The position numbers were made by a program, and so were the translations under genes. The notes under the pieces are model-generated. The model saw nothing but the letters and a program-made list of their open reading frames with translations, did not search any database and was not told where the DNA came from. From the NCBI GenBank assembly GCA_016185205.1, contig JACPOA010000034.1, positions 179,098 to 243,097 of the forward strand: a DNA stretch of 64,000 nucleotides, given 5' to 3'. How positions within the stretch are numbered: position 1 is the stretch's first letter; every line of letters begins with the position of its first letter. Source of the DNA: Hyphomicrobiales bacterium (GTDB taxonomy: Bacteria > Pseudomonadota > Alphaproteobacteria > Rhizobiales > Xanthobacteraceae). Below are positions 15,400 to 23,204 of the stretch, piece after piece.

Positions 15400-16650
15400 G
15401 TGACACCACCGCATACCGCCACCGGCCCTGCCGGGCAGGACGCCACCGATTCCGCGGCAGCCTGGCTGCGCCTGGGTATTGCCGTCGCGCTCAGCACCAT
15501 CGGCGGCGTCGGCATGTGGTCGGTGGTGGTGGCGCTGCCCGCCATCCAGGCCGATTTCGGCGTCGCCCGCGCCGACGCCGCGCTGCCCTTTACGTTCGCC
15601 ATGTTCGGCTTCGCCGGCGGCGGCGTACTGATGGGCCGCCTCGCCGACCGCTTCGGCATCGCCGTGCCGCTGGCGCTCGGCACGCTGGCGCTGGTGCTCG
15701 GCTATCTCGCGGTCGGCTATTCCACCAGCCTCTGGCAGGTGGCGCTCGCGCACGGACTGCTCATCGGGGTCGGCTGCTCGGCGAGCTTCGGACCGCTGAT
15801 GGCCGACATCTCGCACTGGTTCTGGCGCCACCGCGGCATCGCGGTCGCCCTCGCCGCCGCCGGCAATTATCTCGCCGGCACCGTCTGGCCGCCGGTGGTG
15901 CAGCATTTCATCGCCAGCGCCGGCTGGCGCGCCACCCATATCGGCATCGGAGCGTTCCTGCTCGTCACCATGCTGCCGCTGGTGTTCCTGCTGCGCCGGC
16001 GCATCGAGCACCGGCACCACGAAGCAGCCCACGCCGCAGCCGCGCGCCGGCAGGCCGAGGCGCCGTTCTCGCCGCTTACGTTGCAAGTATTGCTGTGCAT
16101 CGCCGGCGTCGCCTGCTGCGTGGCGATGTCGATGCCGCAGGTGCATCTGGTCGCCTATTGCGGCGACCTCGGCTATGGCGCGGCGCGCGGCGCCGAGATG
16201 CTGTCGCTGATGCTCGGCTTCGGCATCGTCAGCCGCGTGGCCTCCGGCTTCATCGCCGACCGCATCGGCGGCGTGCGCACGCTGCTGCTCGGCTCGCTGC
16301 TGCAAGGCGTGGCGCTGCTGCTCTATCTGGCGTTCGACGGACTGGCCTCGCTCTACGTCATCTCCGCGCTGTTCGGCCTGTTCCAGGGCGGCATCGTGCC
16401 GAGCTACGCCATCATCATCCGGGAATATTTCTCCCCGAAAGAAGCCGGCACCCGCCTCGGCCTGGTGCTGATGGCAACGCTCTTAGGGATGGCGCTGGGC
16501 GGCTGGATGTCGGGCGCCATTTTCGATTTCGCCGGCTCCTACCAGGCCGCCTTCCTCAACGGCGTCGGCTGGAACCTGCTGAACGTCGCGATCATGAGCT
16601 GGCTGCTGCTGCGCACACGCAACCGGCCGTTGCTTGCCGCCAGTGCCTGA
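15400..16650 (+). CDS. MFS transporter (monocarboxylate/oxalate-like)
   Basis: A protein of about 416 residues with 12 predicted helices. The MFS motif appears as MGRLADRFG after helix 2 and FIADRIGGVRT after helix 8. The general pattern resembles the OFA/monocarboxylate transporter group (IREYFSPKEAGTRLGLVLMA near the C-terminus), often linked to small carboxylates in proteobacteria; the substrate is not proven. Start choice: a GTG at 15400 gives about 20 residues before helix 1. A GTG at 15307 would add 31 more and is less likely. It is divergent from feoA. Confidence 0.82.
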   Translation: MTPPHTATGPAGQDATDSAAAWLRLGIAVALSTIGGVGMWSVVVALPAIQADFGVARADAALPFTFAMFGFAGGGVLMGRLADRFGIAVPLALGTLALVLGYLAVGYSTSLWQVALAHGLLIGVGCSASFGPLMADISHWFWRHRGIAVALAAAGNYLAGTVWPPVVQHFIASAGWRATHIGIGAFLLVTMLPLVFLLRRRIEHRHHEAAHAAAARRQAEAPFSPLTLQVLLCIAGVACCVAMSMPQVHLVAYCGDLGYGAARGAEMLSLMLGFGIVSRVASGFIADRIGGVRTLLLGSLLQGVALLLYLAFDGLASLYVISALFGLFQGGIVPSYAIIIREYFSPKEAGTRLGLVLMATLLGMALGGWMSGAIFDFAGSYQAAFLNGVGWNLLNVAIMSWLLLRTRNRPLLAASA

Positions 16651-16808
16651 GATTCCCAGGCAGGTGACGTCAAGCCACGGATGCTGTACCGCATCGTGGA
16701 CGCCTACGGAATAATTCAAGGCCGCTTTTGTTCTTGGCAGTTATATGCCTATGACATCGCGCCCGCCGGGATAACGGCCGGCATCGGGTTAAGAGCGGGG
16801 GCTCTCCC

Positions 16809-17369
16809 ATGAAATTCGCAGCCGCGCGGCCCGATGTGGTCCGGGCGATCAATCAGCGCTGGCTGATCAAGTTCTGGAAGCAGCATCAGGGCGACCTGAG
16901 AGTGCCGCAGTGGCAGGCGATCGAGGCCGCGAATTTGAACGCCATGTCGGCCAATCTGAGCTTCCTCGACGTGACCGGCAGCGACGGCGACGCGCGCTTT
17001 CAGTTCCGCTATCAAGGCGCCACCGTCTCCCATATCCACGGTTCGGACGACTGGCGCGGCAAATTCCTCGACGAGGTGATGCCGGCGGCGCGCCAGATCG
17101 AAAGTCTGCCGGCCTATCGCCACGCGGTGCACAGCGGACGCCCGGTCTACACCATCCACGACGTCAATGACCGCAACGGCCGGCTGGTTCATTACGAGCG
17201 GCTGCTGCTGCCGTTCGCGGCCGACGGCCGCAATGTCGACCGCATTCTCGCGTCCTACGAACTGGTCTGTGAGGACGGCGCCTTCGACAGCCAAGCGATC
17301 ATGATTTCACAAAGCGCGCCGCCAAACTTGCGGCTGGCGGCGACGATTGAGCTGGCGGCGTCGGCTTGA
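16809..17369 (+). CDS. PAS-domain protein (PAS_5 family)
   Basis: A 186-residue cytosolic protein that is essentially a single PAS_5-type domain: FWKQHQGDLRVPQWQAIEAA at the start, then FQFRYQGATV, GKFLDEVMPA and the VHYERLLLPFAADGRNVDRI strand pair. There is no attached kinase, cyclase or DNA-binding domain. Proteins of this size and type are abundant in Rhizobiales and usually lack known partners. ATG follows GGGGGCTCTCCC. A repeat-rich stretch follows. Confidence 0.8.
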   Translation: MKFAAARPDVVRAINQRWLIKFWKQHQGDLRVPQWQAIEAANLNAMSANLSFLDVTGSDGDARFQFRYQGATVSHIHGSDDWRGKFLDEVMPAARQIESLPAYRHAVHSGRPVYTIHDVNDRNGRLVHYERLLLPFAADGRNVDRILASYELVCEDGAFDSQAIMISQSAPPNLRLAATIELAASA

Positions 17370-17378
17370 GGCGGTCGT

Positions 17379-17605
17379 GCCCCGGACGCGGCGCAGCACC
17401 ATAAGCGCGTTTACGCGCGTCTTCGACGCGCTATGGTGGTGCGCCGCTGATCCGGGGCCTTTCCAAACTCTGAATTCGTTACGGTCCCGGGTCTGCACCC
17501 GCCTTCGCTGAAGCTTCGGCGGGCACATGTGAGCAAGCCCGCCAAAGCCTTGGCGACGGCGGGCAGCGCACCGCTATCGCGCTGCGCTGCGCCCGGGACA
17601 TGAGG
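17379..17605. repeat. Composite hairpin repeats
   Basis: The first element (17379-17459) has inverted ends GCCCCGGACGCGGCGCA and GCGCCGCTGATCCGGGGC around GCGCGTTTACGCGCGTC. Further stems follow (CCCGCCTTCG...CGGCGGG at 17498-17524). They fill most of the gap between the PAS gene and the CAP-domain remnant; I see no gene here. Confidence 0.65.
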
Positions 17606-17725
17606 CAGCTAAAACGCCTCTGCCGGCAATTGCACTACCTGGCCGCGACGAAGGCAGCGCGATGCTGAGCGCGACCGACGCCGCTCACGAGCGCCTCATG
17701 AGTGTACAGGACGCGTGGCTCGGGC

Positions 17726-17842
17726 TTATCCAAACGCGCGCCGGCCGTGCTGGGCGCGGAAGGAGTTGAGGGAGAGGGCAGAGGCGGGGGTGGCCAGGAG
17801 GGCGCAGGCGGCGATTGCGATTATGTGAGCCGTTTGTCTCAT
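17726..17842 (-). pseudogene. CAP-domain secreted protein, truncated remnant
   Basis: A 38-residue open frame: signal peptide (MRQTAHIIAIAACALLATPA, cleaved near SA) followed by LSLNSFRAQHGRRAFG and a TAA stop. LNxFRxxHG is the opening of CAP/SCP-type domains, which should continue for over 100 residues. After the stop, other frames show weakly similar pieces (for example AQHRAAFVAAR) as far as about 17640, as expected of a decayed gene. Its ATG lies one base beyond the ATPase stop codon, so the gene's upstream region was probably replaced when that DNA arrived. Confidence 0.5.
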
Positions 17843-17843
17843 G

Positions 17844-20138
17844 TCAGCGTTTGGCAAACGCAATAGTTCGTCGCACAAAGGCAACCAGTTGGCCATCGTT
17901 GATCGCAACGTTTTGCCACATGGGGTTTGTGTCGTGATGAAACAGATTTGCATATTCAGTCAGTTCGCGCAGCTCATCGATATCACCCTGATCCAAAATC
18001 TCATGTGCTGTTCCCACACGCTGCTCACATTGGTTTCGGAATGGGCCAAGTAGCATTCCTGGGATAAAGTTACCTGGATAAGCTACACGAAGAAAAGCTT
18101 CCATAACTAGGCGAAGGGCCTTAGCAACCTCTCGGTTGTTCGGCCCCGCTCCAATCGCGTATTCGCGCAAAAGCGCATGGCAATGGTCGTGTTCGGTGAT
18201 CAGGTCTTGGTTTACGTCCCATATGCGAATTAGTGAGCCATCGCCATCTCGAAATAATTCAACTGCCGCTCTGCTATTAGTATCGGCACCCGCCCAAATA
18301 CGACACAAGAATGGCTTATTGTGTGAGAGAACAATTACTTGAGCAACACGCTCAGTAAGGCGTCTAAGCTCCTGCACGGTTATTAAAGATCTATGCTCGT
18401 CAAGGCTTGTGATCGGATCGTCGATAACGACAATCTTGTTTGTAAGATGTTGGTCTTGGTCTAGCGAGGCAAAGAAAAAAGCGAGGGCGAGCGTATTACG
18501 GTCGCCAGAACTAAGTGTGGTCCGGAACGATTGGGAGCCAGGGACGCTGCTGGAAACCGCGATTGCTTGGTTATTAATTACCACATTGTAAGTGCACGAC
18601 GATCCGGACCGAGTGTTTGTGGATGTTACTTGGCCGAGATTAAAGCCAGCGTTGAATCGATCCAGATAGAAATTGATAGCGGTTTGAAAAGCTGGAAAGA
18701 CCGTTTGCCGATGTTGATCAAGCGCCTCTCGAGCTAGTCCGCGTTGCTCCTCGGCCTGTGTCTTCGCTGCCTTCTCATCCAAGTATGCGGTACACAATGG
18801 GGCAATGTTTGCAGTATGTCGCGCTCGTGTCGCTCTGAGCTTTGCGAGGGCTGCTCGGAGCGCGACTATATTTTCCGAAGCAGCCCGTTCTTTGACAGCC
18901 GCGATGGTGTTGTTTGCCTGTTGAAGTCGTTCATTTAAAGTGGCGATCAACTGACGATGATTGTTATATTCAATGAATGCAGCATCAGTTGTCCCTGAAA
19001 GGACTTTACGTTCAAGAGGGGCTGCTTCCTTGGCCCGCAAAGCTGCGTCGACACCATCCTTAGCGGCCAACCAGGATCGCGCAATATCGGCAGTATCCAG
19101 CGTAATCTCTGGAACATCGCAAAACCGCGACCAGAATTGTCGCCCCTCGACCAAAAGTCGAATCGACCGCTCGAACGCGATCGGAGCATCGCCCGCATGC
19201 TCTCGATTTATGTTGGCAATAGTGTCTGTGACCGATTGCTTCAGCGCTGAATATTCTTCGCTGAAATAGGCTCGGTAGTGGTTGATAACGGGCGAACCGC
19301 GAAGGTCTTGAGCGCAGAATGGACAAGGGCCGGGATTTTCTTCTGGCCTCGCTTCAATACGTTGCATCCCTTCCGCGATCCAGTTTTCGCCGTTTTCACC
19401 TATCCCCTCAAGATGCGCTCGTACTCGGTCAGCCGCGGCTACTTCGAGAGCAGGTAGATCGGTTTCAAGTAGCCGCGCGATTGCAACGAGATCGAATGTT
19501 GGCAGATTGACCGCTTCAAACGATGCCGCCGTGCGGATTGCATCTTGATCTTGTGCTGCGGCCAGTGCGCGTTCTGCAGTTTGAATAGCAGCGTCAATAT
19601 TAGGTTGCGCTGGTAACGCACAGAATTCATCGACACTCAAGCCGCCGCGCTCAGCCTCGGGAATTGTGCTGGCTCTGGCGCGTAGTGATCGATTGTGTTC
19701 CTCTATTTGCGTGACGATCTGCTGAAGCCGCCGATTAAGATTAATACCTTCGGCTCCCAAAATTAAATCGTGAAGATTCTGCCGTTGCTCTGGCTCAACG
19801 GCGAGCCCGGAATATACGTTTTCATCAATAAACACGTCATCAAAGACGACGATTTCTGGCAGCGATCTATTCCACGCATTATTTTGAAATACTACCTGAG
19901 ACGGGACTCCCCGACAGTCGAGAACCACGTGAGGTGGACGTGCTGCCGTAAGCCGTTGACGCTCGGCGATCGGCAGCGGGTTGCCAGTTGCTAGTGATCG
20001 GAGGATGGCTGCGACAGTTGTTTTACCCCGGCCGTTCTCCGCATAAATGAGCGTAAGAGGAGCTAGAGGTATATTTGCCGCAGTCGTAACGGAATCAAAT
20101 TTCCCAACATTCCGAAATAGCTGAAGCACGTTTATCAA
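17844..20138 (-). CDS. AAA ATPase with coiled coil and CxxC hook, RloC/PrrC-like
   Basis: A protein of about 765 residues; numbering here is from the longer TTG at 20144. Walker A ENGRGKTT is at 36-43, a long helical middle carries the zinc-hook-like CPFC at 274-277, and then come the ABC signature LSSGDRN (544-550), Walker B VVIDDP (572-577) and the switch histidine VLSHNKP. This split-head layout is AAA_13, as in the phage-defence anticodon nucleases PrrC and RloC. The C-terminal domain has R678-x3-E682 and HHD at 736-738, reminiscent of their R-E-H triad, though the E-to-H spacing is longer than in PrrC. Base composition is clearly lower in GC than its neighbours, suggesting transfer. I prefer TTG at 20138 (GGAG 7 bases upstream). 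Confidence 0.8.
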   Translation of the reverse strand: MINVLQLFRNVGKFDSVTTAANIPLAPLTLIYAENGRGKTTVAAILRSLATGNPLPIAERQRLTAARPPHVVLDCRGVPSQVVFQNNAWNRSLPEIVVFDDVFIDENVYSGLAVEPEQRQNLHDLILGAEGINLNRRLQQIVTQIEEHNRSLRARASTIPEAERGGLSVDEFCALPAQPNIDAAIQTAERALAAAQDQDAIRTAASFEAVNLPTFDLVAIARLLETDLPALEVAAADRVRAHLEGIGENGENWIAEGMQRIEARPEENPGPCPFCAQDLRGSPVINHYRAYFSEEYSALKQSVTDTIANINREHAGDAPIAFERSIRLLVEGRQFWSRFCDVPEITLDTADIARSWLAAKDGVDAALRAKEAAPLERKVLSGTTDAAFIEYNNHRQLIATLNERLQQANNTIAAVKERAASENIVALRAALAKLRATRARHTANIAPLCTAYLDEKAAKTQAEEQRGLAREALDQHRQTVFPAFQTAINFYLDRFNAGFNLGQVTSTNTRSGSSCTYNVVINNQAIAVSSSVPGSQSFRTTLSSGDRNTLALAFFFASLDQDQHLTNKIVVIDDPITSLDEHRSLITVQELRRLTERVAQVIVLSHNKPFLCRIWAGADTNSRAAVELFRDGDGSLIRIWDVNQDLITEHDHCHALLREYAIGAGPNNREVAKALRLVMEAFLRVAYPGNFIPGMLLGPFRNQCEQRVGTAHEILDQGDIDELRELTEYANLFHHDTNPMWQNVAINDGQLVAFVRRTIAFAKR

Positions 20139-20253
20139 ACGCAAACTCCATCACGAACTAAATACCAACTCGACAACTTATCGTATTAAATTATTATATT
20201 ACACGCGACTAGCGTCAATTGTGAGGCCAAAATACCCTTGGCGACGCTTTCTT

Positions 20254-20378
20254 TCACACCCGCTCCACAAAACTATCCACCGCGCGCTTCTCGCCGGCCT
20301 TGTCGAAATGGATGGTGAGCTTGTTGCCGTCCATGGCGGTGACGTTGCCGTTGCCGAATTTCTGGTGGAATGCGCGCC
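20254..20378 (-). pseudogene. Displaced 3' tail of uvrD/pcrA helicase gene
   Basis: Reading the minus strand gives RRAFHQKFGNGNVTAMDG, NKLTIHFDKAGEKRAVDS and FVERV before a TGA stop. This is the conserved C-terminal tail of alphaproteobacterial UvrD helicases. The match stops abruptly near 20378, where the DUF29 gene ends; no helicase domain precedes it. It is therefore a fragment, left by a rearrangement or carried as a duplicated gene end. Whether an intact uvrD exists elsewhere cannot be seen. Confidence 0.75.
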
Positions 20379-20380
20379 GG

Positions 20381-20863
20381 CTAACGCTCATATTTCCGCG
20401 TCGCGACGTCCTCGAACGAATAGGGGCAGGCCACCGGAAACCGCGCCTCCTTGAGCTTCGTTTCCTTGATCGCCTGCAGCCGTGCCTTGCGATAGGCGCG
20501 CGTGAGGGCTTCGCCGATGCGCGGCCGCAGGCCGGGATTGTCCGTCAACACGTCGTCGAGTTCGAGCCGCTGCGCGCGAATTGAAAGCGCCCATGAGCGG
20601 CTGCGCCGCGCCGGCTGGTGATCCCATTTCAATATGTGCAGCAGTAACACGCGCAGCGCGCTTTCCAGCTTGTTGAATTGTTCCCGCCCCAAGGATTCGA
20701 TCTCCTCCGCAAGGTTTTCGCGATCGAGCGCGCCCCAACGGCCCTCGCGCACGTGACGCGCTTGCTCCATCAGCCAGGAATAGAAGTCGCGCATATACTC
20801 GGCGCGCACCGGCTCGTCGGCGGGCGCTAAGCCGATGCCGTTTTCCGTGCGATGTCCTGCCAT
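20381..20863 (-). CDS. DUF29 family protein
   Basis: A 160-residue protein of the DUF29 family: YMRDFYSWLMEQARHVREG, the ENLAEEIESLGREQFNKLES helix, LLLHILKWDHQP, and FPVACPYSFEDV near the end. These small helical proteins are common in cyanobacteria and Rhizobiales, often near mobile DNA, with no agreed function. I chose the ATG at 20863 because GGAG lies 9 bases upstream; the open frame continues to 20941. The stop codon lies at the junction with the uvrD tail, so its last few residues may come from that rearrangement. Confidence 0.8.
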   Translation of the reverse strand: MAGHRTENGIGLAPADEPVRAEYMRDFYSWLMEQARHVREGRWGALDRENLAEEIESLGREQFNKLESALRVLLLHILKWDHQPARRSRSWALSIRAQRLELDDVLTDNPGLRPRIGEALTRAYRKARLQAIKETKLKEARFPVACPYSFEDVATRKYER

Positions 20864-20950
20864 CGATCTCATCTCCAGAAGCCGACGATATATACCAGAA
20901 ATTGCGTCAAGGGTCATGGGGTGCGCGCGCTCTCGCGCCACCCGGGCCGC

Positions 20951-21090
20951 CGCCCTTCGAGGCTCGGCGCTATGCGCCGAGCCTCGAAGGGCGACGGAGA
21001 AAATGCAAAGCGAGTGAGCCCGGAATCCAGGGGCGACACGGAACGTTGCTCTGGATTCCGGGTTCCGGCCTTCGGCCGGCCCCGGAATGA
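20951..21090. repeat. Two dispersed hairpin elements
   Basis: A perfect 20-bp stem (CGCCCTTCGAGGCTCGGCGC with its complement, 3-base loop) at 20951-20993, then a second element from CCCGGAATCCAG (21019) to CTGGATTCCGGG and CCGGCCTTCGGCCGG. They lie between the DUF29 gene and the end of the acyl-CoA dehydrogenase gene. Confidence 0.75.
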
Positions 21091-21094
21091 CAGC

Positions 21095-22885
21095 TCAGAA
21101 CGCCTCTTCCGGCAATTCCATGATGGAGCCGGCGCCCGCCTGGATGCGCGCAAGATGCGCGGCGGTTTCCGGCAGCATGCGCTCCATGAAGAAGCGCGCG
21201 GTGACGAGCTTGGCTTTCATGGGCGCGGCCGCGCCGTTGCTCTTCGCCTTGGCGGCCGCCGCTTCGGCGATGCGGGCCCACATGTAGCCGAGCGCCACCA
21301 GGCCGAACATGTGCATGTAGTCGGTGGCGCCGGCCCCGGCATTGTCGGGCTTGGCCATGGCATTCTGCATGAACCACATCGAGGCCGCCTGCAGATGCGC
21401 GAGCGCGGCGGAAAGCGGCGTCAGGTAAGGCTTCATCGCCTCGTCGGCGCTCTTGTCCTTGATGAAGGCGCCGACCTCGTTGAAGAACGCCATCAGCGCG
21501 CGGCCGCCGTCCTTGCCGAGCTTGCGGCCGACCAGGTCGAGCGCCTGGATGCCGTTGGCGCCCTCGTAGATCATGGCGATGCGGGCGTCGCGCACGAACT
21601 GCTCCATGCCGTGCTCGGCGATGTAGCCGTGGCCGCCGAACATCTGCTGCGCCATCACCGTGTTGGCAAAGCCGGTGTCGGTGAGCACGCCCTTCACCAC
21701 CGGCGTGAGCAGGCCCATGGCATCGTCGGCGGCCTGGCGCTCCTTGCCGTCCTCGGAGCGGCGCGCGACGTCGCCATGGAGCGAGGTCCAGATCAGCAGC
21801 GCGCGGGCAGCCTCGTTGAAGGCGCGGATGGTCAGCAGCGTGCGGCGCACGTCCGCATGCACGATGATCGGATCGGCCGGCTTGTCGGGATATTTGGCGC
21901 CGGAGAGCGCGCGGCCCTGCAGGCGCTCCTTGGCGTAGAGCGCGGCGTTCTGATAGGCGACCTCGGATTGCGCCAAGCCTTGCACACCAACACCAAGACG
22001 CGCCTCGTTCATCATCGTGAACATGGCGTTGAGGCCGCGGTTTTCCTCGCCGACCAGCCAGCCGGTGGCGCCGTCGTAATTCATCACGCAGGTGGAATTG
22101 CCGTGGATGCCCATCTTTTCTTCGATCGAGCCGCAACTGACGCCATTGGGCTTGCCGAGCGAGCCATCGTCATTGACCAGGATTTTCGGAACCACGAACA
22201 GCGAGATGCCCTTGGTGCCCATGGGCGCGCCTTCGATGCGCGCGATCACGAGATGGATAATGTTTTCGGCCAGATCGTGCTCGCCGGCCGAGATGAAGAT
22301 CTTGGTGCCGGTGATCCGGTAGCTGCCGTCGCTCTGCTTGACCGCTTTCGAGCGCAAAAGCCCTAAGTCGGTGCCGCAATGCGGCTCGGTCAGATTCATG
22401 GTGCCGGTCCAAACGCCTTCCACCATCTTCGGCAGGTATCTGGTTTTCAGCTCCTGCGAGGCATGTTCGAGCAGCGCGGCGATGGCGCCTTGGGTCAAGC
22501 CCGCATACATGGCGAAGGCCTGGTTGGACGAGCAGAGAAACTCGTTGACCGCCTCGGTCAGCGTCGCCGGCAGGCCCTGGCCGCCGTATTCGACCGGCGC
22601 CGAGATGCCGATCCAGCCGCCCGCGACCAGCTGCTTGAAGGCGTCCTTGAAGCCGGTCGGGGTGGTGACGCTGCCGTCGGGGTGGCGCGTGCAGCCTTCC
22701 TTGTCGCCGACGCGATTGAGCGGGGTGAGCACCTGCTCGCTGAACTTGCCGGCCTCGCGCAGCACCGCCTCCACCACGTCGGGCGAGGCGTCGGCAAAGC
22801 CCGGCAGATTGCCGTAGCGGTCGAGGTGGAAGACGTCGTTGAGCAGGAACAACGCATCGTCCACGGGTGCTTTGTAGCTTGGCAT
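21095..22885 (-). CDS. Acyl-CoA dehydrogenase, DmdC-like long form
   Basis: A 596-residue FAD acyl-CoA dehydrogenase. It starts MPSYKAPVDDALFLLND, typical of the long group that includes 3-methylmercaptopropionyl-CoA dehydrogenase (DmdC). Motifs: MNLTEPHCGTDLGLLRS, FISAGEHDLAENI, QMFGGHGYIAEHGMEQFVRD, and ARIAMIYEGANGIQALDL with the catalytic-type glutamate. A C-terminal helical extension of about 130 residues follows. The ATG at 22885 has GGGGGAA upstream; the longer open frame is untranslated leader. Substrate is not certain: many relatives outside marine bacteria act on other acyl-CoAs. A perfect CtrA-type site lies 33 bases before the start. Confidence 0.88.
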   Translation of the reverse strand: MPSYKAPVDDALFLLNDVFHLDRYGNLPGFADASPDVVEAVLREAGKFSEQVLTPLNRVGDKEGCTRHPDGSVTTPTGFKDAFKQLVAGGWIGISAPVEYGGQGLPATLTEAVNEFLCSSNQAFAMYAGLTQGAIAALLEHASQELKTRYLPKMVEGVWTGTMNLTEPHCGTDLGLLRSKAVKQSDGSYRITGTKIFISAGEHDLAENIIHLVIARIEGAPMGTKGISLFVVPKILVNDDGSLGKPNGVSCGSIEEKMGIHGNSTCVMNYDGATGWLVGEENRGLNAMFTMMNEARLGVGVQGLAQSEVAYQNAALYAKERLQGRALSGAKYPDKPADPIIVHADVRRTLLTIRAFNEAARALLIWTSLHGDVARRSEDGKERQAADDAMGLLTPVVKGVLTDTGFANTVMAQQMFGGHGYIAEHGMEQFVRDARIAMIYEGANGIQALDLVGRKLGKDGGRALMAFFNEVGAFIKDKSADEAMKPYLTPLSAALAHLQAASMWFMQNAMAKPDNAGAGATDYMHMFGLVALGYMWARIAEAAAAKAKSNGAAAPMKAKLVTARFFMERMLPETAAHLARIQAGAGSIMELPEEAF

Positions 22886-22917
22886 TGGAATTTCCCCCGG
22901 CGGCTGGCCGCTAATCC

Positions 22918-22932
22918 TTAACGAAGTATTAA
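22918..22932. promoter_or_regulatory. CtrA-type motif
   Basis: TTAA-CGAAGTA-TTAA is an exact match to the CtrA consensus TTAA-N7-TTAA, in the divergent spacer between the acyl-CoA dehydrogenase and the PodJ-like gene. The spacer (22886-23204) has further GTTAAC and TTTACC half-sites. Cell-cycle control is inferred. Confidence 0.5.
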
Positions 22933-23204
22933 ACGGACTGTTACGCTTGTCCCCGGCAGCATTATGGCCGAGCCGATTTACCCCTGTATTAAAGGCCGGG
23001 GAAAAGCCGCCGGCCGGGCAAACGCGAATTCTCCGGGAAAGTCCGGCACTTCGGCCAAACGTTAACGGCCTGTTTACCGTGAACGGCAAAAAGTCGGTGT
23101 GTGGACTGAGAACCGCGCCCGTTTGCACCCGCCGTTAACGCGTGCCGGTTTCACGAGAGTCGATCCAGGCTCTTGGCGCCTCCACCTCGGATGTGGGTGT
23201 GAGC

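Noticed and set aside
17379..17605. Hairpin-rich stretch considered as a structured RNA
   Set aside because: The stems match the style of the dispersed palindromes elsewhere in the window; nothing indicates a separate RNA gene.
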